Assembly: GCA_910580045.1 (NCBI GenBank)
Contig: CAJTXF010000004.1
Coordinates: 17,505-81,504 of the forward strand
DNA from: an uncultured Eubacteriales bacterium
GTDB taxonomy: Bacteria > Bacillota > Clostridia > Oscillospirales > Acutalibacteraceae
Length of the DNA stretch: 64,000 bases
Reading direction: 5' to 3'
The translations under genes were made by a program, and so were the position numbers. Positions 1 to 8,811 of the stretch are shown one piece after another. Positions within the stretch are counted from its first letter, which is position 1. Each line of letters begins with the position of its first letter. A model generated the notes under the pieces. That model was not told the DNA's origin, did not search any database, and saw only the letters and a list, made by a program, of their open reading frames with translations.

Positions 1-1
1 G

Positions 2-40
2 GCCAGGCAGTATATTGACGGGCTTTTGGCAAGGGAATAA
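2..40 (+). CDS. C-terminal end of an unidentified protein (cut by window edge)
   Basis: An open frame entering from the left edge reads ARQYIDGLLARE and stops with TAA at 38-40. It is immediately followed by a strong terminator hairpin, as expected for a real gene end. Only twelve residues are visible, so no function can be given. Confidence 0.5.
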   Translation, partial: ARQYIDGLLARE

Positions 41-43
41 GGA

Positions 44-83
44 AAAGCGGCGGCGGGATGGAAAAAATTCCCACCGCCGCTTT
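44..83 (+). terminator. Rho-independent terminator of the left-edge gene
   Basis: Arms AAAGCGGCGG (44-53) and CCGCCGCTTT (74-83) pair, extended by GGGA/TCCC, around an A-rich loop, and run into TTTCTGTTGT. It begins four bases after the stop of the left-edge gene. Confidence 0.8.
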
Positions 84-94
84 CTGTTGTTGGG

Positions 95-123
95 TTGACT
101 TTCCTGTCCGTGTGGGATATAAT
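95..123 (+). promoter_or_regulatory. SigmaA-type promoter of the SLH surface protein
   Basis: TTGACT (95-100) and a perfect TATAAT (118-123) are 17 bases apart. The start codon of the surface-protein gene follows 38 bases later, behind a GGAAGGGG ribosome-binding site. Confidence 0.88.
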
Positions 124-161
124 GGATTCATCTATTACTGCAGAATGGAAGGGGACCCAAA

Positions 162-3100
162 ATGTTCAAAAAAATATTGAGTCTTATTCTAAGCGTAAGC
201 CTGGTGCTCTCTGTGGCCGTGCCGGGGGTGGCAGGAGCTCCTCCAAGTACTACGCCTACGCCTACGCCTACGCCGGTGCCGACAGTGAAACTTATATTGG
301 AGCCTAACGGCGGTAATTTTGATGTCAACAAATGCCAAACTTTATATCAAAGTATTGAAGATGATAAGAAAGCTATATACGCGAATAAAATCACCCTCAC
401 ACTTTCTCTTGACAATGGCAGCGACACCTCCTGCGGAACACTGCCAAAAGTAACAGACTCAGAAGAACATATTGTCCGTGATGGCTATATCTTTATGGGA
501 TGGTATTCCAACGCAAGTGCAAATGGAACCCCAATAAAAGATAATTCTGCCATTAGTACAAACACTACCCTATATGCTGGTTGGAAGCCGATTGAGTACA
601 CCCTGACGCTTGATGCCGATAATGGAACTTTCTCTGATGGGAAGAACACCGCTGAGGTAAAACTCGCCCACGGCGCAGCATATAACACAATTTCACAGCC
701 TAAACGGGATGGATATACTTTCAGCGGGTGGTTGGATATAAACCATGATGATGCTGCCATTGATAAAGATACAACTGCTGGCAAGGATTCCCCCACAAAA
801 CTAAAGGCCAAATGGGAGCCCATCACATACACCATTAGTTTTGACTACAACTATCCTCAGAATGATAAAGATACCATTGTGATAACGCCCAGCCCAGCCC
901 CGGCAGCGCCAGGAACAAAAACGGTCACCTTTGGAGAAAACTATGGTGATGCCGCTACCACTCCCTCAAAAGATGAGGTATGGCCAGTTGGCTACACCTT
1001 TGATGGTTGGGCCACTGCCAAAACTGCGACAAGCGCAAATAAAGTGAGCTCCGGAACACCCGTAGCTACCGCCAGCAACCACACCCTCTACGCCCAATGG
1101 AAAAAGAACGAAGATGTCTTTATTGTGGCTCTCAACTACGGCAGTGAGCTTACCACGCCCAAGGACGCGGTGAAATATGTGCTGTATGATAAGCCCAAAG
1201 GCGGGGGGACTACTTCCTCCGGCTCGGACACGTCCTCTGCCCCCACCACCCGGAGTGCCTCTGCTACGCCCACGCCTACTCCCAGCCCTGAGCCGGGCAA
1301 GGCGTACTATGGCCAGGCGAAGCTCCCGGCCCCGGAAATAGACGGCTATGTCTTTTTGGGCTGGGCCAAGAACGCCACAAAAGATAATGAGGGCAACATG
1401 GTGGTTCCCTCTGCCGAGCCCACTGTGAACTCCTGGGATTCTGTGATTAAGGACCACACTTTGTACGCCAAATGGCAGCCTGCCAAGCATACCCTTACCT
1501 TTAACCTGAACTATACCCCTGCCCCCTCCCCCAATCCCTATCCCCCCAAGGAGGCGGAGCACAACGCCAAAGTCATCAACCTGCTGCCCACCACCAATCC
1601 CACCCGCAGCGGTTACCGGTTTGCGGGATGGACTGCCGGCGGGAATCCTGTGGACAAATACACTTTACTTGACCAGGACATGACTGTATACGCCAGTTGG
1701 GTGCCTGCCAACTCTGTAAAGCTGAATGTGAACGGCGGCAAGCTGCCTGCCAACGCCTCGGACACCATTTTGGTCAGCAGCACCGGCGAGAACAATAAAT
1801 GGCCCATCCTGCCTCAGCCCACCAGAGACGGATATGACTTTTTGGGCTGGTATACCGAAACCACTGGCGGCAACAAGATAATCGCAGGCTCGGAAGTGGT
1901 TGGTGAGCCGCCCCTGCAGCTGTACGCTCAGTGGGCTGCCAAGCAGTATACTGTCAGCTTTGACTATAACGGCACCACCGGCAGCAGTGAGCCCAAGAAG
2001 TTCACCTATGGCGAGAAATACATGAACCTGCCCACCAACGCCACCTGGCCCGGCCACACCTTTATGGGCTGGTATACAGCGGCCTCCGGGGGCGAGCGGG
2101 TCGTGGCCGGTGAGACCACGGTGCAGACTGCCGCTGACCACACCCTGTACGCCCGCTGGGGCTTTAAGATTAGCTTTGAGCCTGGGGCGGGCTTCGGCAA
2201 AATGGAAGATGACCTTGCGCCTTTAGGTGAGGACTATGCCCTGCCGGAGTGCCAGTTCGAAGCCCCGGACGGCAAGAGCTTCTACCGCTGGGCTGTGGGC
2301 ACGGCCCGGGGTGAGCAGCTCTCTGCCGGGACCAGGGTGCCTATCAGCCGCAACACCGCGCTGTACGCGATTTGGAAGGAATCCCCCATTGAGATTGAGG
2401 TCTCCAGCACCAGCGGCGGCTCACTGGTATCCAGTGAGGGCAACAGCGGAATCATTACCATGGAGCGGGGCAGCAGCATTACCTTCACTGCCCGGCCCAG
2501 CAGAGGCTATCAGGTGGCTGAGCTGATTATTGACGGCGACCACTGCCCCAAGCTGACCCGCTTTACCTTCACCGATTTGCAGGAGAACCACTCCATCCAC
2601 GCCGTGTTTGAAGTGATTCCCAACCCTGGCTATTCAAGCTGCGACCACAACTATGACTGTCCCCTGCGGCGGTTCCAGGACCTGAACCCCAACGCCTGGT
2701 ACCATGACGCTGTGCATTACTGCCTGGACGAGGTCTTTATGAACGGCATGTCCTCTGAGCGGTACTCCCCCAACACCCGGGCCACCCGGGCCATGCTGGT
2801 CACAGTGCTTTGGCAGGCGGCGGGATGCCCCTATACGCCCACCAGCGGCGCGCCGGGCAAGCCCTTCAATGATGTGTCGCCTCAGTCCTGGTATTACAAA
2901 CAGATTTGCTGGGCCAAGGCAGAGGGCATTGTCGCCGGTTACTCCAGCGGTAATTTTGGGCCGGATAACCCCATTACCCGGGAACAGCTGGTGACCATCC
3001 TTTGGCAGTACGCAGGTAAGCCCGGCCACAGCGAAAACCGCCTGCCCTATTATGACAGCTGGGCTGTGAGCAACTATGCCTGGGATGCCATGCTCTGGGC

Positions 3101-3221
3101 CACGGAGAACGGCATTATCAGCGGCACAGGGAACAACACGCTGAACCCCAAGGGCTACGCCACCCGCGCGCAGATTGCCCAGTTCACCATGGCGTTCATG
3201 CGCTATACCGGCAGGCTGTAA
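162..3221 (+). CDS. Surface protein with eight B-repeats and three SLH domains
   Basis: Secreted cell-wall protein, 1019 aa. Residues 1-26 are a signal peptide (MFKK, hydrophobic core, VAGA cleavage site), followed by a short Thr-Pro stretch encoded by a CCTACG tandem repeat. About residues 100-760 hold eight InlB/Listeria-Bacteroides B-repeats, each with a GYxFxGW core and an LYAxW end. A bacterial-repeat module (SGGSLVSSEG to HAVFEV) follows at about 765-845. Three SLH domains (FQDLNPNAWYHDAV, FNDVSPQSWYYKQI, YDSWAVSNYAWDAM) end the protein, so it should bind pyruvylated secondary wall polymer rather than be sortase-anchored; no LPxTG is present. The first ~900 bases are visibly AT-richer than the rest, suggesting a mosaic gene. 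A role in adhesion or wall structure is inferred. It has its own promoter and terminator. Confidence 0.9.
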   Translation: MFKKILSLILSVSLVLSVAVPGVAGAPPSTTPTPTPTPVPTVKLILEPNGGNFDVNKCQTLYQSIEDDKKAIYANKITLTLSLDNGSDTSCGTLPKVTDSEEHIVRDGYIFMGWYSNASANGTPIKDNSAISTNTTLYAGWKPIEYTLTLDADNGTFSDGKNTAEVKLAHGAAYNTISQPKRDGYTFSGWLDINHDDAAIDKDTTAGKDSPTKLKAKWEPITYTISFDYNYPQNDKDTIVITPSPAPAAPGTKTVTFGENYGDAATTPSKDEVWPVGYTFDGWATAKTATSANKVSSGTPVATASNHTLYAQWKKNEDVFIVALNYGSELTTPKDAVKYVLYDKPKGGGTTSSGSDTSSAPTTRSASATPTPTPSPEPGKAYYGQAKLPAPEIDGYVFLGWAKNATKDNEGNMVVPSAEPTVNSWDSVIKDHTLYAKWQPAKHTLTFNLNYTPAPSPNPYPPKEAEHNAKVINLLPTTNPTRSGYRFAGWTAGGNPVDKYTLLDQDMTVYASWVPANSVKLNVNGGKLPANASDTILVSSTGENNKWPILPQPTRDGYDFLGWYTETTGGNKIIAGSEVVGEPPLQLYAQWAAKQYTVSFDYNGTTGSSEPKKFTYGEKYMNLPTNATWPGHTFMGWYTAASGGERVVAGETTVQTAADHTLYARWGFKISFEPGAGFGKMEDDLAPLGEDYALPECQFEAPDGKSFYRWAVGTARGEQLSAGTRVPISRNTALYAIWKESPIEIEVSSTSGGSLVSSEGNSGIITMERGSSITFTARPSRGYQVAELIIDGDHCPKLTRFTFTDLQENHSIHAVFEVIPNPGYSSCDHNYDCPLRRFQDLNPNAWYHDAVHYCLDEVFMNGMSSERYSPNTRATRAMLVTVLWQAAGCPYTPTSGAPGKPFNDVSPQSWYYKQICWAKAEGIVAGYSSGNFGPDNPITREQLVTILWQYAGKPGHSENRLPYYDSWAVSNYAWDAMLWATENGIISGTGNNTLNPKGYATRAQIAQFTMAFMRYTGRL

Positions 3222-3240
3222 GCCTTACGTACAAAAGCAA

Positions 3241-3279
3241 AAACCCCGCAGCTGTTTTAGCTGCGGGGGTTTCATTTTC
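3241..3279. terminator. Bidirectional terminator between SLH protein and histidine kinase
   Basis: CCCCGCAGCT (3244-3253) and AGCTGCGGGG (3259-3268) form a perfect 10-bp stem with a GTTTT loop. T-rich tails lie on the plus side, and A-rich DNA on the left serves the convergent minus-strand operon. Confidence 0.85.
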
Positions 3280-3289
3280 CTGGGCGTGT

Positions 3290-4180
3290 TCACTCCGGGA
3301 AATAGGCTGTCAGCACCAGGCGCTGCTCTTTCAGCGCGGCTGTGAGCTCACCTCCCATGCGCTCAGCCAGGGCCCGGGCAATGGACAGGCCCAGGCCAGT
3401 GGATTTTCTGGCCGCCTCCACAGTGTAGAACCTATCAAAGAGCTTTTCCGCCTCCAGGCCTGTCAGACTGCGGCAGCGGTTGGCAAAGGTGATTCGGCCC
3501 TCTGGAGTCAGCTCCACCTCTAAATCACCATCACTGTATTTTACAGCATTGCTCAGCAGGTTGGAAAACACCCGGGAGAGCGCTGCCCGGTCCAGCCTGC
3601 GGATGATGTGCTCCTCTGGCATACATACAACGGGCTGGATGCCCCGGGCGGTAAGGTCAGCATAGAAGGCCGCCAGGCTGGCCTCCAGCGCGGAGTTGAG
3701 GCTTAACTCCTCTGCCGCCATGCCGCTGGAATCTGAGAGTACCACGCAGTAGCGGAACAGCTCCTCGGTCAGATGGCGAAGAAGCTCTGTGCGGCCGCTG
3801 ATAATGGCCAGGTACTCCGCCGCCTGGGGGGACTTGTCCTCCTGCTCCAGCAGCTCCAAATAGCCACAGATGGCGGTGAGGGGCGTGCGCAAATCGTGGG
3901 AAATATTGGTGACTGCGGCTTTCAGCTCCAAGTCCCCCTGCTGATACCGGCGGCGTTGGGAGCGCAGCCGGCGCAGCTCCCGGTTGATGCGGGAGGCCAG
4001 GGAGCGCATGGCCCGGTCCCGGGTGGAGATGTCAATGAGGGTGTTGGTGTCTGTTGTGAGCCTGTCGGCAAAGCCCCGGGCGATTTCCTCTGCCGCCCTG
4101 CGCATCAGGTGTATTTTCACCCCCAGAAGGGCGGCAGTCAAAACCGCCGCCCCCAGCAGAATCCATGGCAGAACTTCCAT
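3290..4180 (-). CDS. One-TM sensor histidine kinase of the five-permease ABC cassette
   Basis: 296 aa, start preceded by GGGGGG six bases upstream. A single N-terminal membrane helix (residues 5-25) with almost no extracytoplasmic part is followed by a linker, a HisKA dimerisation domain with the phospho-acceptor in NISHDLRTP (His95), and a HATPase_c domain (N box FSNLLSNAVKYSDGD, G box STGLGLSIARALAE). The lack of a sensor domain resembles intramembrane-sensing kinases of bacitracin/lantibiotic detoxification modules, where the kinase reads the state of its ABC transporter. It is the last gene of the cassette, 21 bases after the last permease, and its likely partner is the OmpR-type regulator at 9827-10492. 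The substrate is unknown. Confidence 0.88.
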   Translation of the reverse strand: MEVLPWILLGAAVLTAALLGVKIHLMRRAAEEIARGFADRLTTDTNTLIDISTRDRAMRSLASRINRELRRLRSQRRRYQQGDLELKAAVTNISHDLRTPLTAICGYLELLEQEDKSPQAAEYLAIISGRTELLRHLTEELFRYCVVLSDSSGMAAEELSLNSALEASLAAFYADLTARGIQPVVCMPEEHIIRRLDRAALSRVFSNLLSNAVKYSDGDLEVELTPEGRITFANRCRSLTGLEAEKLFDRFYTVEAARKSTGLGLSIARALAERMGGELTAALKEQRLVLTAYFPE

Positions 4181-4201
4181 GGGCTTCCCCCCTTTCGGGT
4201 T

Positions 4202-5116
4202 TTATTTCAGGTCCATCCGCCGGAAGGCCAGGAGACCCGCGCCGGTGGCCAGCATGGAGAGCAGCAGCCCGTATGCCGCCATCAGCGGTCCCGAGCCACC
4301 CTCCACATCGATACTGTCACTGAGCTGGAAAGCCTGCCCGCCCGGGAGAAAGTTCAGCAGGAAGGTGTACACCGTCCGCAGGGGGGCCGCAAGATACCGG
4401 GGGTTGGGGACTGTCTCCAAATCCTCCTCGGCGATTCTCTGCCCGTCCCGCCAATAGAACTGGTGGGGCTCTCCCGTTTCATCCACCTCCACGAATACCT
4501 CCGCGCCGCCCAGAAGCGTTTTCTCCTCCGGCTCACACAGACGATCAAACTGCTGGCGGGGCAGCCACAAGAGCAGGACCACAAGAAGGATGGACAGGAC
4601 CGTCACCCCCCGGGAGCGAACCAGCTGCCCCAGCAGGGTGAACAGCGCGGCCACGGAGAAGATAAACGGCATGAGCCCCACTAGCTTTATGGTGACTGCC
4701 TGGGCGTTCCAGAGGTTCTCCGGAACAGTAAAACCAATGGCAAGCAGCAGGACAGCCTCATACAGCAGGGTATAGAGCAGGGCCGCCGCCAGCATGGTCA
4801 GGTAGTTGGCCAGGTAGACCTGTGCCCGGGTGCGACCCACCACCAGCTTGTTGCGGATCGTCCCATCGTGATAGTCACTGTTGAGAAACAAGGGACACAA
4901 AACAGCCATGGCTATCAGCAGCAGAAGGGAGCAGTCCCCCACCCGGGGCGTGGCAAAGTCGGCACGCTCCACTTCCCAGACAGTCAGAGCGTGGGCCCGG
5001 AACGCATAGAGCTGGGAGACCTCCCACAGGGTGTAGCCCAGCATTCCCAGCCCGCACAGCCAGAACCAGACCGAGTGCCAGAGCCGGGAGAAATTGGCAG
5101 AGAGCAGATTCCGCAT
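4202..5116 (-). CDS. ABC-2 type permease, paralog 1 of 5
   Basis: 304 aa integral membrane protein with about six helices. ATG at 5116 is chosen because AGGAGG sits four bases upstream; a TTG 18 bases earlier has no site. It carries the motifs shared by all five permeases here: after the second helix DYHDGTIRNKLVVGRTRA, then an extracytoplasmic segment with NPRYLAAPLR and LPGGQ, and a C-terminus ending FRRMDLK. It is the most diverged C-terminal copy (M for K in RRKDLK). It probably works with the single ATPase at 8804-9730 to export or expel a hydrophobic or peptide substrate; this is inferred from similarity of the layout to LanFEG/NatAB systems. Confidence 0.82.
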   Translation of the reverse strand: MRNLLSANFSRLWHSVWFWLCGLGMLGYTLWEVSQLYAFRAHALTVWEVERADFATPRVGDCSLLLLIAMAVLCPLFLNSDYHDGTIRNKLVVGRTRAQVYLANYLTMLAAALLYTLLYEAVLLLAIGFTVPENLWNAQAVTIKLVGLMPFIFSVAALFTLLGQLVRSRGVTVLSILLVVLLLWLPRQQFDRLCEPEEKTLLGGAEVFVEVDETGEPHQFYWRDGQRIAEEDLETVPNPRYLAAPLRTVYTFLLNFLPGGQAFQLSDSIDVEGGSGPLMAAYGLLLSMLATGAGLLAFRRMDLK

Positions 5117-5138
5117 TTTACCTCCTCCTTTCAAGCTC

Positions 5139-6050
5139 CTATTTCAAGTCTTTGCGGCGGAACACCAGCAGGCCTGTACCAGTTGCCACTGTCGTGAACC
5201 CCAGGGCAAAGGCGGCAAGCACCCCGGGCGGGGCGGGCGATGCGGACAGGGTGCCCACGCTGTTTCTGCTCAGCTGGTACGCCTGGCCCATGGGGCTGAA
5301 ATTCTGGGCAAAGGTGAGCAGGGCGTGGATGGGCTCCCCAACGCAGTTCGGGTTGGGCTCCTTGGGACAGTCCTCGGGAGTGTAGTCCACCCCGTCCTTT
5401 CGGTAGCCCTTCACCGGCTCGCCGCTGTCGTCTACCATAAGGATGGCCTCATCATAGACAGGCAGCTCTGTGGGGATAAGCAGAATCTGATCAATCCACT
5501 GGGCGGCGAAGGTCAGCAGCATCCCCAGGAGCAGCGCGGTCAGGGGCACCGTGCGATGGGTGACAAGCCTTGCCAGCAGTACGGACAGGGCCGCAATGCC
5601 CAAGGCGACCGCCAGGCTCACAGGCAGGCCCTGGAGGATATCCTCCCAGCTGGGCAGGAAATCCGTCTGGGGAGCGCCCGCCAGGGAGAGGCCCAGGCCC
5701 AGGTTGATGGAGAGGAACGCCAGGCTGTAAATGAGCCCCACAAGGAAGATTAGCACCAGGTCAGCCAGATAGATTGCTGTCCGGCTGCGGCCTGTGGCCA
5801 GCTTGTTGCGGATGGTGCCGTAATAGTAGTCCCCGTTCAGGAAGACGGCGGCGAACACGGGCAGGGCAATGGACAAGGGCTGGACGTAGAACAGGGTGAA
5901 GTCCAGCACAGAGGCCGGTTCCCCATAGTTTAGCATGTTACGGGTAGAATCAACTCCTATCCAAGAGAACCAAATCATGACCAGGGCGCCCACCCAGAAC
6001 CAGCCGGAGCGCCAGAGTCGGGCAAAATGGGCGGAAAGCAAATTTCTCAT
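5139..6050 (-). CDS. ABC-2 type permease, paralog 2 of 5
   Basis: 303 aa, start MRNLLSAHF behind GGAAGGAGG. Same architecture as its neighbours: helix at 14-35, GDYYYGTIRNKLATGRSRT after helix 2, several further helices, an extracytoplasmic segment with PNPNCVGEP and SPMGQ, and C-terminal FRRKDLK. Here the usual PGGQ is replaced by PMGQ, the largest departure in that motif among the five. It lies 22 bases downstream of paralog 3 with the next permease 22 bases beyond, clearly one operon. Function as one of several alternative transmembrane subunits for a single ATPase is inferred. Confidence 0.82.
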   Translation of the reverse strand: MRNLLSAHFARLWRSGWFWVGALVMIWFSWIGVDSTRNMLNYGEPASVLDFTLFYVQPLSIALPVFAAVFLNGDYYYGTIRNKLATGRSRTAIYLADLVLIFLVGLIYSLAFLSINLGLGLSLAGAPQTDFLPSWEDILQGLPVSLAVALGIAALSVLLARLVTHRTVPLTALLLGMLLTFAAQWIDQILLIPTELPVYDEAILMVDDSGEPVKGYRKDGVDYTPEDCPKEPNPNCVGEPIHALLTFAQNFSPMGQAYQLSRNSVGTLSASPAPPGVLAAFALGFTTVATGTGLLVFRRKDLK

Positions 6051-6076
6051 GTTTTTCCTCCTTCCAGGTTACATGC

Positions 6077-6973
6077 CTATTTCAAGTCCTTCCGGCGAAA
6101 GGCCAGCAGGCCCGCGCCTGTGGCCGCCGCAGAAAAGCCCAGGGCTAAAGCGGCCACAATTTCCAGGGGTAGGCGGACCTCTCCAGCACCCATTACCTGC
6201 AGAAGCTGCCCGCCCGGAAGCAAATCATTCGCTGCCTGAAGCAGCCCCCGCAGGGGCTCACGGATATACCGGGGATTGGAGCGCTTCTCGACCAGCCGGG
6301 CCGGGTCTATGGGCCTGCCCTCTTCATCGTAGTACCGCAGCACATTGTTCCCCTGGCTGTCCTTCTCCAGTTCCATTTCTAACTTCATATCCTGGAACGC
6401 CGACACCGTCTCCGGCTCTGCCAGCAGATTCTCCAGAATCGTTGCCCCGTTCAGCAGGGCGGCAATAAGGAATATCATCACCACCAGCACGGAGCGGTGG
6501 GTCATCAGCGTGGCCAGCACCACCGCCAGAGAGGCGATAGCAAACAGAACCGCCAGACCTGTCAGGAGCCGCAGAAGAAGCCGTCCCGGCTCCTCCGCAA
6601 TGTGCCCGCCCAGCAGCAGCCCGCCGCCAAGAGCCAGGCTTATGTGCAGGGCGCTGTAAAAAAGGCAGGTAAGCCAGCTGACCGCCAGGTTCGACAGATA
6701 AATCACGGGCCTCTTGTGCCCAGCGATAAACTTGTTCCGTATGGTACCTTCCTGGTAGTCTGTGTTGAGGGTCAGGGCGCAGACGACCGGCACCAGCAGG
6801 GCACCCACGCTCATGTATTCCAGCAGGCTTTGGTCAATGGCGCTGCCTCTGTCCCACGCAAACCGGCCTATGAGCAGGTTTATGCCGATGTAAAACACCT
6901 CAAAGCCCGCCCCTGCCCACAGCCGCCGGGACCGCAGCAGCACCACGCAGTTCGATACAATCAGCCTCCACAT
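6077..6973 (-). CDS. ABC-2 type permease, paralog 3 of 5
   Basis: 298 aa from the ATG at 6973, which has AGAGG five bases upstream; a GTG two codons earlier is less well placed. It carries NTDYQEGTIRNKFIAGHKR after helix 2, an extracytoplasmic SNPRYIREPLR and LPGGQ, and a C-terminus AFRRKDLK. Its N-terminus (MWRLIVSN) is less conserved than the MRxLLSANF of the others. Its start is separated from the stop of paralog 4 by only eight bases, so translation is probably coupled. Membrane subunit of the cassette's ABC transporter; the substrate cannot be read from sequence. Confidence 0.82.
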   Translation of the reverse strand: MWRLIVSNCVVLLRSRRLWAGAGFEVFYIGINLLIGRFAWDRGSAIDQSLLEYMSVGALLVPVVCALTLNTDYQEGTIRNKFIAGHKRPVIYLSNLAVSWLTCLFYSALHISLALGGGLLLGGHIAEEPGRLLLRLLTGLAVLFAIASLAVVLATLMTHRSVLVVMIFLIAALLNGATILENLLAEPETVSAFQDMKLEMELEKDSQGNNVLRYYDEEGRPIDPARLVEKRSNPRYIREPLRGLLQAANDLLPGGQLLQVMGAGEVRLPLEIVAALALGFSAAATGAGLLAFRRKDLK

Positions 6974-6981
6974 AAGCACCT

Positions 6982-7899
6982 CTACTTCAAATCCTTGCGC
7001 CGGAACAGCGCCAGGCCCAGCCCCAAAAAGAGCAGCGTCACGGCGGTGGAGTACAGGGCCAGCTGCCAGCGGGGCGTATATTCTATGGTCTCCACCTGGG
7101 TGCCGTCATCACTGAATACCCGGTGTCCGTCCCACAGAATCTCCCACAGCTGCCCGCCGGGCTGGATATTGTTGGCGGTGCGGAGAATGGACTGGAAGGG
7201 CTCGTCAATATAGCTGGGGTTGGGAATCATGGGAATGTCGTCCGCTGAGATGGGGTTGCCCTCCTTATCCAGGTACTGCATGGTCTGCTCCCCGTCCTCG
7301 TTGGTGGTCATGGTCACGCTGCCGTAATTCGGAATCACTTTGGGACTTTCCAGCGCCAGGCAGATAGCCTGCCCGCCGAACATCAGGCTCAGGCCCACCA
7401 TGGCGCAAATGACCAGGGCAGAGCGGTTGGTGATGAGCATGGCCACAAACACGCAGATGGCGGTGAGGGCCAGAAACAGCATCAGAAGCACGCCCAGCCG
7501 CAAAACCACGTTCCCGGGGTTCCCGATGGTGAGTCCCGCGCCCGCAATCAGCACCGCGGACACGGACAGGGCCATAAAGAACAGCTCCATGGCGTAGACC
7601 GTGATGAAGTTGCTGAGATACACCGCTGTCCGGCTGCGGCCTACCGTGAGCTTGCAGCGGATGGTGCCATCGTGGTAGTCTGTATTGATAAACAGGCCGC
7701 ACAGGCAGGGCAGAAGGATGAACTGCCAGGCCGCGCAGTTGATAATGGTGTTGTCAATCAGGGCCCCGCCGTCAAAAGCGGCCATTCTCCGCTGGGCCAT
7801 TGCGTCCCAAGCCGCGCCAACTGTCAGCAGGACTGTCACAATCCAGAAGCGCTTGGAGCGGAGCAGGGAGTAAAAGTTCCCGTGTAACAGATGAATCAT
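6982..7899 (-). CDS. ABC-2 type permease, paralog 4 of 5
   Basis: 305 aa, start MIHLLHGNF behind GGGGGCGG. Motifs: NTDYHDGTIRCKLTVGRSR, a QTMQYLDKEGNPIS segment followed by PNPSYIDEP and QPGGQLWEIL, and C-terminal FRRKDLK. It is closest to paralog 5, sharing the YLDKxGNPI block and the NIQPGGQL stretch, so this pair looks like the most recent duplication. Twelve bases separate its start from the stop of paralog 5. It presumably pairs with another paralog and the shared ATPase, but which permeases form the pore cannot be told. Confidence 0.82.
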   Translation of the reverse strand: MIHLLHGNFYSLLRSKRFWIVTVLLTVGAAWDAMAQRRMAAFDGGALIDNTIINCAAWQFILLPCLCGLFINTDYHDGTIRCKLTVGRSRTAVYLSNFITVYAMELFFMALSVSAVLIAGAGLTIGNPGNVVLRLGVLLMLFLALTAICVFVAMLITNRSALVICAMVGLSLMFGGQAICLALESPKVIPNYGSVTMTTNEDGEQTMQYLDKEGNPISADDIPMIPNPSYIDEPFQSILRTANNIQPGGQLWEILWDGHRVFSDDGTQVETIEYTPRWQLALYSTAVTLLFLGLGLALFRRKDLK

Positions 7900-7911
7900 T
7901 CTGCCGCCCCC

Positions 7912-8811
7912 CTACTTCAAGTCCTTGCGCCGGAACAGCAGGATTCCCGCTCCGGTGAAGGCCAGGCTCATGGCCAGGGCATAGGCCGCCAGCTGCCAGT
8001 ATGGGGTCTGGGGCTTGGAGCCGTCCGGCTCCTCATGGCCGTCCTCCAAAATCTCCACCAGCTGCCCCCCGGGCTGGATGCTGTTCACGGTGCGCAGAAA
8101 GCTGCGCATGGGCTCCTTCACATACGAGGGGTTGGGCACCCGGGGGATGTCCTCCGGCTTGATGGGGTTGCCGTCCTTGTCCAAATACTGGGTGGTTACG
8201 GTGCCGTCCTCGTTGGTGGTGAAGCTCACCCCGCCGTAGTCGTCCACCATCTCCGGGCCGGCCAGTCGAGCGTTGACCATCTGGGCGGCCAAAACCAGCC
8301 CCATGCCCAGCAGGGCGCAGTACAGCAGCACCGAGCGGTTGGTAATCATCGTGGCAAGCAGGGTGAAGATTGCCGTAAGGGACAGAAGCACCAGAAGCAG
8401 CATCCCCAGCTTGATTAAGAACGCCTGAGGCTGGGAGAGGCTCCCCAAAAAGGGGAATCCCACCAGCAGGTAGATAATCTCATAGGCAGTGATATAAATC
8501 ACGCCCACCGCGCAGTTGGTGACCAGGTTGGAGAGATATATCCTGGCGCGGGTATGGCCCACGGTGAGCTTGTTGCGGATGGTGCCGTCGTGGTAATCAG
8601 TGTTGATGAACAGGGCTCCCAGGGCAGGCAGCAAAATAAACAGTAAAATGGCGGACTGAAAGACGCCATCATCCAGCTCCCCGGCCAGCCGTTTCATTTT
8701 GTTGATGTCCACCACCATGTACACCGCCATCGCGGCCACCATGAACAGGCCCAGCCAGAAGCGTTTAGAGCGGAACATGGCGTAAAAGTTGGCGGAAAGC
8801 AGCTTACGCAT
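7912..8811 (-). CDS. ABC-2 type permease, paralog 5 of 5
   Basis: 299 aa, start MRKLLSANFY behind GGGAGGGAG. It overlaps the end of the ATPase gene by eight bases, so ATPase and permease are translationally coupled, typical of partners. Motifs are the reference form for the group: NTDYHDGTIRNKLTVGHTR after helix 2, YLDKDGNPIKPED then PNPSYVKEPMR and QPGGQLVEIL outside the membrane, and FRRKDLK at the end. As the ATPase-proximal and most canonical copy it may be the ancestral permease; that ranking is inference. Confidence 0.84.
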   Translation of the reverse strand: MRKLLSANFYAMFRSKRFWLGLFMVAAMAVYMVVDINKMKRLAGELDDGVFQSAILLFILLPALGALFINTDYHDGTIRNKLTVGHTRARIYLSNLVTNCAVGVIYITAYEIIYLLVGFPFLGSLSQPQAFLIKLGMLLLVLLSLTAIFTLLATMITNRSVLLYCALLGMGLVLAAQMVNARLAGPEMVDDYGGVSFTTNEDGTVTTQYLDKDGNPIKPEDIPRVPNPSYVKEPMRSFLRTVNSIQPGGQLVEILEDGHEEPDGSKPQTPYWQLAAYALAMSLAFTGAGILLFRRKDLK

